A stretch of DNA of 8,768 nt from MGIIb-O3 sp046710875 (lineage in GTDB: Archaea > Thermoplasmatota > Poseidoniia > Poseidoniales > Thalassarchaeaceae), in the NCBI GenBank assembly GCA_046710875.1, contig JBKEHQ010000052.1, positions 1-8,768 of the forward strand, given 5' to 3'. Shown in pieces: positions 1 through 7,300 of the stretch (positions are counted from its first letter, which is position 1; the number at the start of each line of letters is the position of its first letter). The position numbers and the translations under genes are program-made. The notes beneath the pieces are model-generated. The model had not been told where the DNA came from and did no database searches. It was given only the letters and a program-made list of their open reading frames with translations.

Positions 1-797
1 AAGCCCGGTAAGATATCTATTACCCAATGTATACCCAAATATTGTATTGAAAATAAATATATTAACACATTTATCATCACAAAAATATCAAATTCTCTGT
101 GACGCCAATTTTTAATTTTAATTTCTTTTTCTTTACAATGTAGCCTATTAATAATCAATAAACTGATAGGCAAACCAATATGTAAACTTGGTATTGCGTT
201 GTCCATAGGGTCATTGGAAGTAAAGAATGAAAGAGTGAATGAATCATGATATAGTAATGCGTCCATTCCTTCTAGATAACTAGAAGTAACTTCAACATTA
301 AAGAAAAGATATAATGGGACGCTTAGTAAATAGATAATAAAATAATTTAATGCTGCTTTATCTGCCATTTCATGATCACGGCTTAAAATATAATATATTG
401 GTGAAAACCATATCATAAATAAATACATAAATAAATAATGTGCAGATAATAAATTTGTTAAAATATCATTAAGGAAAAAATCCTGTATGTTATTAGTCCA
501 ATTACCTTCAATGGAATATATCCAATGAGTAAATCCTCCGACTCTGGACTTAATTGGCTCATTATGGTGATCTATGAATACCTTGAATACAAACATTATT
601 CCATACAGGCCAATATGCCACCAATACCCATGTTTCTTTATTTCGGATGAAATTTCGTTTAATTTTACTCTTTTTTCAGGTTCATCCCTAGTTAAGAAAA
701 AATGTATAGGAAGAGTTAAGATTATCAAACTAATCATAGAAAGCTCATAAGGTCCAAATAACCAATCCATGCTTTGGTCCACTATGACAATGGTCAT
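1..797 (-). CDS. PAP2-superfamily (PAP2_3-like) membrane phosphatase/phosphotransferase, 3' end cut off
   Basis: Reading the minus strand from the ATG at 797 gives 265 open codons to the window edge; the C-terminus is missing. The protein is strongly hydrophobic, with likely membrane segments near residues 12-35, 58-74, 116-136, 150-168, 205-217 and 240-256. Two PAP2-type blocks are visible: NAIPSLHIG (Pro203-Ser204-Leu205-His206) and YLGIHWVIDILPG (His257, Asp261). These match the second and third phosphatase motifs that supply the catalytic histidines. The KxxxxxxRP motif is absent, and the arginine usually six residues before the last His is Ile251; this is typical of the PAP2_3 (Aur1/inositol-phosphotransferase-like) branch rather than classical PAP2. 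A role in lipid phosphate or phospholipid head-group metabolism is inferred; the substrate is unknown. An in-frame stop at 822-824 bounds the frame upstream, and 797 is the first ATG. The gene is divergent from the glycosylase gene. Confidence 0.8.
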   Translation of the reverse strand, partial: MTIVIVDQSMDWLFGPYELSMISLIILTLPIHFFLTRDEPEKRVKLNEISSEIKKHGYWWHIGLYGIMFVFKVFIDHHNEPIKSRVGGFTHWIYSIEGNWTNNIQDFFLNDILTNLLSAHYLFMYLFMIWFSPIYYILSRDHEMADKAALNYFIIYLLSVPLYLFFNVEVTSSYLEGMDALLYHDSFTLSFFTSNDPMDNAIPSLHIGLPISLLIINRLHCKEKEIKIKNWRHREFDIFVMINVLIYLFSIQYLGIHWVIDILPG

Positions 798-821
798 GAA
801 TAATGCGGAAGGGGAATAGTA

Positions 822-837
822 CTAATACACCTAATAC
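822..837. repeat. Tandem CTAATAC repeat upstream of the PAP2-like gene
   Basis: CTAATAC occurs twice with a 9-base period, separated by two bases (AC), lying between the candidate TATA core at 842-847 and the start codon at 797 of the minus-strand gene. The position fits an operator or initiator region, but the DNA is AT-rich and two copies could be chance. Confidence 0.3.
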
Positions 838-899
838 CTAGTTTAAATTCCAATATCAAAATAATTTACTTTTTCATAGTTTTTGAGAATTTGGAAGAA

Positions 900-913
900 T
901 ATTTCAAGAAATA
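900..913. repeat. Inverted repeat TATTTC-AA-GAAATA between divergent genes
   Basis: A perfect 6-base dyad with a 2-base centre lies midway between the two divergent genes. GAAATA recurs at 921-926. It could be a regulator binding site for either gene; no regulator is identifiable, and dyads of this size arise easily in such DNA. Confidence 0.25.
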
Positions 914-976
914 CTATCACGAAATAAAAAAAATTAAAATATAATTAATATTTAGAATTAAAATGGGAGATATGGA

Positions 977-1744
977 ATGAATGAGATGGCAGTTAAATTG
1001 CTTTTAAAATCAGCAATTAGTTTAAAAGAGGATGTAGAAAAATTTGCAGGTAAAATGATTCTAGAATGTTCAGTAGATGCCATATATAATCCATTATCTT
1101 ATGCTTGGAATCCGCATAAAGCATTCATAGAATTGGGCGGAGGTAAAGGTGCTAAAACACTTCTTCTTGGCATGAATCCTGGGCCGCACGGAATGGGACA
1201 AATGGGGATTCCATTTGCTGCCACTAGCATAGTAAGAGATTTACTAGAAATTAAAGATTTAGAAGTATATCAGCCCAAAAATATACATCCAAAAAGGTTG
1301 ATTGGAGGATTGAATTGGCATAAAGAAGAAATTTCAGGAACTAGGTTATGGAATTTATTATCAAGTTTTTATGGAAATAAGGATGAAATTTTTGCTAACG
1401 TTTATGTGTTAAATCATTGCCCTCTTATGTTCTTCAATGGGGCCAACGCTACAAATATCACTCCAGATAGAATTTCAGGAAGTACTGTAAAAAAACTCAT
1501 TGAAAGATGTGATCAACACCTAAGAGAAGTCATTGAAATAATGGATATTGAAGAAGTTGTTGGCATTGGCAAGTATTCTGAAAGAAGGGCCAAGATTGCT
1601 TTAGAAGGATTAGATATCAATATCAAAAGTTGTTGGCATCCATCTCCTGCCTCTCCACTCGCCAATAAGAATAAAGGGGCCGATTGGCGAGAAAATATTA
1701 TTTCTGTTTTGCCATCTCCGAAAAAATCTAATAATCAAGTGTAA
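977..1744 (+). CDS. SMUG1-type uracil-DNA glycosylase (UDG family 3)
   Basis: Base-excision-repair enzyme expected to remove uracil (and related oxidised pyrimidines such as 5-hydroxymethyluracil) from DNA by hydrolysing the N-glycosidic bond. The 255 residues match the SMUG1 pattern throughout. Motif 1 is GMNPGPHGMGQMGIPF at 65-80, with Asn67 in the place of the catalytic Asn of vertebrate SMUG1. HPKR and SG-RLW follow at 104-107 and 120-125. LNHCPLMFF at 145-153 carries Asn146, the uracil-contacting Asn. Motif 2 is WHPSPASPLAN at 220-230 with catalytic-loop His221. The Arg that follows HPSP in human SMUG1 is Ala225 here. Length is close to the family norm (vertebrate about 270). The ATG at 977 is preceded by GGGAG at 965-969, a reasonable Shine-Dalgarno seven bases upstream; Met4 is the alternative start. 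It is separated by 64 bases from the synthetase gene and seems functionally unrelated to it. The family call is firm; substrate range is inferred. Confidence 0.9.
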   Translation: MNEMAVKLLLKSAISLKEDVEKFAGKMILECSVDAIYNPLSYAWNPHKAFIELGGGKGAKTLLLGMNPGPHGMGQMGIPFAATSIVRDLLEIKDLEVYQPKNIHPKRLIGGLNWHKEEISGTRLWNLLSSFYGNKDEIFANVYVLNHCPLMFFNGANATNITPDRISGSTVKKLIERCDQHLREVIEIMDIEEVVGIGKYSERRAKIALEGLDINIKSCWHPSPASPLANKNKGADWRENIISVLPSPKKSNNQV

Positions 1745-1749
1745 TTAAG

Positions 1750-1770
1750 TATATCAGATATATTTAGATA
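1750..1770 (+). promoter_or_regulatory. Candidate promoter of the acyl-CoA synthetase gene
   Basis: In the 64-base gap after the glycosylase gene, the TATA-like sequence ATATATTTAGATA (1758-1770) lies about 40-50 bases before the ATG at 1809, so transcription could start near 1790. It overlaps a perfect dyad TATATC-A-GATATA at 1750-1762. No Shine-Dalgarno precedes the ATG, consistent with a short-leader archaeal transcript. Assigned by eye. Confidence 0.35.
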
Positions 1771-1808
1771 CACCAATATTTATGTCCATATGAGTTTGCG
1801 ACACCTTC

Positions 1809-3590
1809 ATGTCGGCAATGACTACACCAGAATATTTGATTTCAAATGCGAATAATCATGCAAACGAAAAAGCCATATCTACTAAGAATAAAAATGGAGA
1901 ATGGGTTCATGTAAATTGGGCAGAATTTCATGATCAAACTGCATCTGTGGCTAAATCCCTAATTGCGCTAGGTTTTGAAGAAGGAGATAAATTAAGTATT
2001 TATTCATATAATAGGATTGAATGGTATAATTCATATCATGCAGCAAATATGTGTAATGGAGCAGCAGTTGGCGTTTATCACACTTGTTCTCCTGATGAAG
2101 TAGAATGGGTTGTTGGCAACTCAGATTCCAAGATAATTTTCGTTGGAGATAATCCAATGGATGGAGGCAAGACGGAAAAAATGTGTTCACATAGATTGCA
2201 TAAGATATTAGATTCCTTGGATAAATTAGAAACAGCTGTAGTGATGGATGGAGTAGAAATGCCAGAACATTCAAAATGTATGTCATGGACAGATTTTCTA
2301 AAAATGGGTGAAAATATTAATTATGCAGAAATAGAAAAAAGAGTAAATAATATCAAACCTGAAGATACTTTTTCATTAATATATACATCTGGCACAACAG
2401 GCAATCCAAAGGGAGTCGAATTGAGCCATGATAATATTGATTTTGAACTTGCAGAAGTTTGGAAATTACAAAATTTTGAAAGAGGATGGGGTTATGTTTC
2501 ATGGTTGCCTTGTGCGCATGTTTTTGGCCAATTAGTTGATTGCCATGCACATATAAGATGGGGACTCCACATGACTGTCGTAGATGCTCCTTTGAATGTG
2601 ATTGATTACGCAAAAGAAGTACAGCCACATTTATTCATAGGAGTCCCAAGAATCTATGAAAAGGTATATGGGAATCTAGTTGCGAAACTTGGAACAAAAA
2701 TGAAGCTATTGAAAATACCAATAATTGGAGGCATCATAAAGAAGAAAGCAAAGGAAGCTATTGGAATGTCAAATTGCGTATATTCCATAACAGGTGCTGC
2801 ACCAATTAATCCAGATATTCTCAAACTATTCCACAGCCTTGACATACCTCTGTATGAAGGATATGGGATGACTGAGACGACAGCAGGTGCAACTTTAGGT
2901 TTTAAGAAAAATCATAAATTTGGAACTGTAGGTAAACCATTTAGTGGAACTGAATTAATGATTTCTGACTCTGGGGAAATTCTTTTCAGAGGCAGGCATG
3001 TAATGAAGGGATATTATAAAAATCCCGAGGCTACTGCTGCAACCATTGATTCAAATGGATGGTTACATTCAGGAGATAAGGGAGAGATAGATAGTGATGG
3101 TTACGTCAAAATTACAGGCCGGATTAAAGAGTTATACGTAAGTTCCGGAGGGAAAAACATAGCCCCACTAGTTATTGAAGAGACTATGAAATCAATACCA
3201 TTGGTGTCACAATGCATGCTCATTGGAGATGGAAGAAAGTATTGTAGTGCTTTATTTACATTAGATATTGGTGCGATATTAAGGGATAAGCACGGCATGG
3301 ATCCTGCAAAAATACCTAAAAATCCTATTGATCAAATATCTTCACTAGAAACCTTTGGAAAATCACTCTTGGGATACACAAACAGCCAAGAAATTCATGA
3401 TGAATTAATGGAGCATGTTACTGAATTGAATGGTCAATTTAGTAATCCTGAACAAATAAAGAAATTTAAAATTCTACCAAGGGATTTGGACGTAGATTCA
3501 GGTGAATTAACACCAACTCTTAAAATCAGAAGAATTCAAATTAGAGAAAATTGGGCATCAGAAATTGAAGAAATGTATCTTGATGCTTGA
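1809..3590 (+). CDS. Long-chain fatty-acid--CoA ligase (AMP-forming acyl-CoA synthetase)
   Basis: Activates a fatty acid with ATP to acyl-AMP, then to acyl-CoA; cytoplasmic or membrane-peripheral. At 593 residues it is a full-length member of the ANL adenylating family, nearest by motif pattern to the FAA1/bubblegum long-chain group. The ATP-binding P-loop is YTSGTTGNPK at 192-201. A5 is EGYGMTET at 350-357 with Glu356 for Mg2+. A7 is HSGD at 420-423 with Asp423 for ribose binding. The A8 hinge is GRIKEL at 437-442, followed by SSGGKN, typical of long-chain synthetases. A terminal PTLKI holds Lys572, the likely catalytic lysine. The ATG at 1809 has no Shine-Dalgarno; Met4 at 1818 is the alternative. 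The LysE-family gene starts 9 bases after its stop, so the two are probably co-transcribed. Together with IcmF and the acyl-CoA dehydrogenase it suggests fatty-acid use. Chain-length preference cannot be read from sequence. Confidence 0.93.
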   Translation: MSAMTTPEYLISNANNHANEKAISTKNKNGEWVHVNWAEFHDQTASVAKSLIALGFEEGDKLSIYSYNRIEWYNSYHAANMCNGAAVGVYHTCSPDEVEWVVGNSDSKIIFVGDNPMDGGKTEKMCSHRLHKILDSLDKLETAVVMDGVEMPEHSKCMSWTDFLKMGENINYAEIEKRVNNIKPEDTFSLIYTSGTTGNPKGVELSHDNIDFELAEVWKLQNFERGWGYVSWLPCAHVFGQLVDCHAHIRWGLHMTVVDAPLNVIDYAKEVQPHLFIGVPRIYEKVYGNLVAKLGTKMKLLKIPIIGGIIKKKAKEAIGMSNCVYSITGAAPINPDILKLFHSLDIPLYEGYGMTETTAGATLGFKKNHKFGTVGKPFSGTELMISDSGEILFRGRHVMKGYYKNPEATAATIDSNGWLHSGDKGEIDSDGYVKITGRIKELYVSSGGKNIAPLVIEETMKSIPLVSQCMLIGDGRKYCSALFTLDIGAILRDKHGMDPAKIPKNPIDQISSLETFGKSLLGYTNSQEIHDELMEHVTELNGQFSNPEQIKKFKILPRDLDVDSGELTPTLKIRRIQIRENWASEIEEMYLDA

Positions 3591-3599
3591 GGAAATACT
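3589..3599 (+). promoter_or_regulatory. Shine-Dalgarno-like site that supports the GTG start of the LysE gene
   Basis: GAGGAA at 3589-3594 overlaps the stop codon of the synthetase gene and sits five bases before the GTG at 3600. It is one of the two clear Shine-Dalgarno-like sites in the window, and fits translation of an internal operon gene. It supports GTG as the real start, since no ATG lies nearby in frame before the conserved N-terminal helix. Confidence 0.55.
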
Positions 3600-4223
3600 G
3601 TGTCTCCAGAGCAGTGGATTGGTTTGGCGCTAGTTTTTAGCCTTGGTGCAATGAGCCCTGGGCCATCTTTAGCAGTAGTAATTCGAAATACATTGGCAGG
3701 AGGTAGGCAACAGGGAGTATTCACAGGAGTAGGGCACGGACTAGGATTTGGAGTATATGCGTTCTTGGCAGCGGCAGGAATTGCGACTTTATTGGCAATG
3801 CATGATTCGACTGAATTGATACTCAAAATTGGAGGTGTGGTGATACTATTATGGCTCGGAATAGTTTTTGTAAACAATGCAAGGAAAGGGCCTTCTGAAA
3901 ATGAAGAAGAAAGTAAGCATGAAACGCAAAATCGTCAAGGTTTTGTACAAGGATTTTTAATTGCATTATTGAATCCTAAAATCTTGGCTTGGATGTTGGC
4001 ACTTTATACCCCTTTTATTGAAGTAGATACTGGATTATGGACCCTTTTGGGAATGGGTTTTCTTGGTATGGCCATTGACGGTACTTGGTATGTAACTGTT
4101 GCAACTGTACTAACTACAGGGAATAGAGTAGATAAATTAAGATCAATTTCACATATTATTGATGGTGCTATGGGCCTCCTAATGTTTATTTTTGCCGGTC
4201 TTTTGATAACTGGTGTATTATGA
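3600..4223 (+). CDS. LysE/RhtB-family amino-acid (or small metabolite) exporter
   Basis: A 207-residue integral membrane protein of the LysE translocator family, which exports amino acids and related small molecules. About six hydrophobic segments are visible, near residues 4-26, 38-62, 68-90, 112-133, 142-165 and 184-206. The family's N-terminal signature appears as GAMSPGPS at 16-23, and the second half-repeat motif as LLNPK, with Asn125-Pro126. A charged loop around residues 96-108 separates the halves. Length is typical (about 200). Translation starts at GTG 3600, supported by GAGGAA just upstream and by the position of the conserved first helix. It follows the acyl-CoA synthetase by 9 bases and so is likely in the same operon, though the functional link is unclear. 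Substrate cannot be predicted; export of an excess amino acid or thiol is a family-level guess. Confidence 0.9.
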   Translation: MSPEQWIGLALVFSLGAMSPGPSLAVVIRNTLAGGRQQGVFTGVGHGLGFGVYAFLAAAGIATLLAMHDSTELILKIGGVVILLWLGIVFVNNARKGPSENEEESKHETQNRQGFVQGFLIALLNPKILAWMLALYTPFIEVDTGLWTLLGMGFLGMAIDGTWYVTVATVLTTGNRVDKLRSISHIIDGAMGLLMFIFAGLLITGVL

Positions 4224-4263
4224 ATCATAAACACTGTACCTATCCATACTGGAACTAAAATAT

Positions 4264-4276
4264 CTAATAATTTTTA
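4264..4276 (+). terminator. Possible T-tract terminator after the LysE gene
   Basis: A TAATAATTTTTAG stretch containing five T's (4271-4275) lies about 45 bases after the LysE stop and before the icmF promoter. Archaeal RNA polymerase terminates at T-rich tracts without needing a hairpin. There is no hairpin here and the tract is short, so the call is weak. Confidence 0.25.
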
Positions 4277-4289
4277 GCCCTATTAAGAA

Positions 4290-4333
4290 AAACTATACGA
4301 CTAATTTTTGATGACTGATGCTCTCGGGCACGT
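4290..4333 (+). promoter_or_regulatory. Candidate TATA box of icmF (ACTATACG element)
   Basis: AAACTATACGACTAA lies at 4290-4304, with the core ACTATACG at 4292-4299. Transcription starting about 25 bases downstream would give a leader of about 10-15 bases or less before the ATG at 4334. The same octamer precedes the cold-shock gene. No Shine-Dalgarno is present before the ATG. Confidence 0.45.
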
Positions 4334-7300
4334 ATGGGCAATGGCGTCGGAGAAGAAATTCCCTTACGAATCATCACTGCTGCTGCAATATTTGATGGCC
4401 ATGATGCTGCAATTGGAATATTTAGGCGAATATTTCAATCAATGGGTTGCGAAGTGATTCATTTAGGTCACGATAGAGGAGCTGATGAAGTGGCCAAAGC
4501 AGCAATTCAAGAAGATGCACATTGTGTTGCAATAACATCTTATCAAGGAGGAGCAGTAGAGATGTTTACTCATACAAAAAATATCCTAAATGAGTCTGGC
4601 TTTGGCCATGTATGCCTTGTTGGAGGCGGGGGGGGCACAATTCTTCCGAGTGAAATTCAGCATTTATTGGAGTCAGATATTGCTAAAATTTACTCGCCAG
4701 AAGACGGGAGAAAACTAGGATTGACGGGCATGGTTTCAGATGCAATACTTAGGGCTTCTAAGAATAATCTATTGGACCCCAAAAGATTTGAAACACTTAA
4801 TGGGCCAATAACTGCAGACGATCAAGGAGCAGTTGCAAAATTACTCACTCTAGCAGAAAATGCAGATAAGAAAATATTTAATGAAACTCTAGATATCATT
4901 CGTTCAAATGATGGTTTAAATTGCCCGGTAGTAGGGCTTACTGGTACAGGAGGTGCAGGCAAATCTAGCCTCACTGACGAACTAATGTTGAGAATACAAA
5001 GAGATAATCCCGGTACTAAAATTGCCTTACTTGCAACTGATCCGACACGAAAAAGAACAGGTGGTGCATTATTAGGCGACAGGATTAGAATGAATTCTCT
5101 TTCAGACGATAATCTCTTCATGCGTTCGTTTGCAAGTAGAGATAGTGGCAGAGAGATTGCAGATTGCATAGGCCGATCCATTGAAGTTTGTAAAGCAGTG
5201 GGTTTTGACATAATAATTGTTGAAACAAGCGGAATAGGGCAAGGAAATGATGCAATAACTGAAGTCGCCGATATTTCATTGTACATTACCACTAGAGAAT
5301 ATGGGGCCCCCAGTCAATTGGAAAAATTACAAATGCTAGACTCTGCAGATATTGTTGTATTAAATAAATTTGACAGACCTGGGGCAGAAGATGCTTTAAT
5401 AGAAATTCGTAAGCAGTTTAAAAGAAATAAAGAAATGTGGGATGTAAATGATTCTGAATTACCAATAGTTCCCACTGTTGCAAGTCAATTTGCAGATGCA
5501 GGAGTCGATCAGTTATGGCAAAAACTTTCATTACTGCTTAATCAGAACCACGGAAAGAAATTTATTTCAGCTGAACCAATATTGGGAAATGATGGTTTGC
5601 CAAGTAGAGTTTTGCCAATACCCTCAGAAAGGCAAGGATATTTGGCAGAAGTATCAAGTTGCATTAGAAATTACCATTTAAAAACTAAAAAAATGGCATC
5701 GAAAATACGGGAATGTCAACAATTAGAAGCCGTAGCAAAACTAATGAAATCAAAGGATAATAAAAATCTTGCTAAAGTGCTTAATGAGGAAGCTTCAATC
5801 ATTAGATTGGAAATCCCCGAAACCACTTGGAATGAGATTGATGAATTTAATATTAAAGTAGAAGAATATCGATCCGGGGAAACTAATTACACAGTCCGAA
5901 ATAAAAATATTAGCGTTAAAACCACTAGAACTACTCTATCCGGGTTAGATTTACCTAGAGTGGCACTACCAGATTTTAGCGATTGGGGAGATACTTTAGA
6001 ATGGATTAGAAAGGAAAATATCCCAGGTTCATTCCCATATACTGGAGGCGTTTTTCCATTTAAGAGGCAGGATGAATTACCTGTAAGAATGTTTGCAGGA
6101 GAAGGCAGTGCAGAAAGAACGAATAAACGATATCATTATCTCTCAAAAGATCAAAATTTCAATAGGCTTTCCGTAGCATTTGATTCGCCAAGTTTGTACG
6201 GTAATGACCCCAAGGAAAGATTAGATATTTTTGGAAAAGTTTGTGAAAGTGGAGTTTCAATAAGTACTATTGATGAAATGGAAAAGTTGTTTGAAGGATT
6301 TGATTTATGTGCAGCGAATACCTCCGTATCTAAGACGATAAATGGAAATTATTGGTGGCATTTAGCTGCATTCTTTAATGTGGCAATTAGGCAGCAAGTG
6401 AAAAAGTTTGAAGAAACAAATTCTCGAAAGCCATCTGAAGACGAATATGATAATATAAAATCTAGAACTCTTCAAACAGTAAGAGGGACTGTGCAAGCAG
6501 ATCAATTAAAAGAATCAATGGGTCAAAATACACTTGTATTTAATCTAGATACGGCATTAAGGATGATGGGTGATGTTGCAGAGTTCTATGTAAATAATGA
6601 TATACGCAATCATTATTTTGTTTCAATTTCTGGGTATCACATTGCTGAAGCTGGAGCTAATCCCATCTCCCAAGCCGCGTTGACACTTTCAAATGGGTTA
6701 ACATATGTAGAGTTGTTTCGATCTAGGGGCCTTAACGCAAATAAATTTTTAAGAAATTTTAGTTGGTTCTTCTCCAATGGCATGGACCCAGAATATGCAG
6801 TGATTGGGAGAGTTTGTAGGAGAATTTGGTCTATTGCTATGCGTGATTTCTATGAAGTTGATGAAAGGGGTCAGAAATTAAAATACCATATACAGAGTAG
6901 CGGTAGGTCTTTACACGCACAAGAGTATACATGGAATGACTATAGAACTACATTACAGGCACTTTATGCACTTGCAGATAATGCCAATTCCCTACATACT
7001 AACTCTCGTGATGAGGCTTTTGGCACTCCGACCGAAGATACTGTAAGAGATGCGGTTGCAATTCAGTTAATTCTTTCAAAAGAATATGGATGGTTACAAA
7101 ACGAAAATCCATTACAGGGCTCATATATAGCTGAATGGTTAACAGATTCTGTAGAAAACGAAATTCTGAAAATATTTGAAGAAATGCATAGGCGTGGCGG
7201 CGTACTTGGTTCACTTGAAGTCAATTATCAACGTAATCGAATACAAGATGAATCAATGATATATGAGCATAAGAAGCATTCTGGGGAATTGCCAATTATT

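Larger units (their letters stand above)
798..976. promoter_or_regulatory. Divergent intergenic promoter region
   Basis: This gap of 179 bases separates two divergently transcribed genes and is almost entirely A/T. For the plus-strand gene, a TATA-like run AAAATATAATT lies at about 937-947, some 30-40 bases before the start at 977. For the minus-strand gene, a TTTAAA core at 842-847 would place transcription start near 820, giving a leader of roughly 20 bases before the start at 797. The region also holds a dyad (TATTTC-AA-GAAATA, 900-913) and a 7-base direct repeat (CTAATAC at 822-828 and 831-837). The assignments are by eye in very AT-rich DNA, so the exact boxes are uncertain. Confidence 0.4.

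Noticed and set aside
1951..2845. Open frames on the minus strand inside the acyl-CoA synthetase gene (1951-2286, 2353-2628, 2654-2845)
   Set aside because: They are antisense to a gene with all family motifs, show no recognisable domain and have low-complexity composition.
3536..4234. Minus-strand open frames across the LysE gene (3536-3877, 4004-4234)
   Set aside because: They overlap a clear LysE-family gene; their Pro/Ser/Thr-rich or Ile/Pro-rich composition is that of a reverse-complement shadow.
4822..5292. A 156-codon minus-strand frame inside the G-domain of icmF
   Set aside because: Antisense to conserved GTPase motifs, no recognisable homology and no promoter or start context.
5478..5681. 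A 67-codon plus-strand frame inside icmF
   Set aside because: Out of frame within an intact, well-conserved gene; no start signal.
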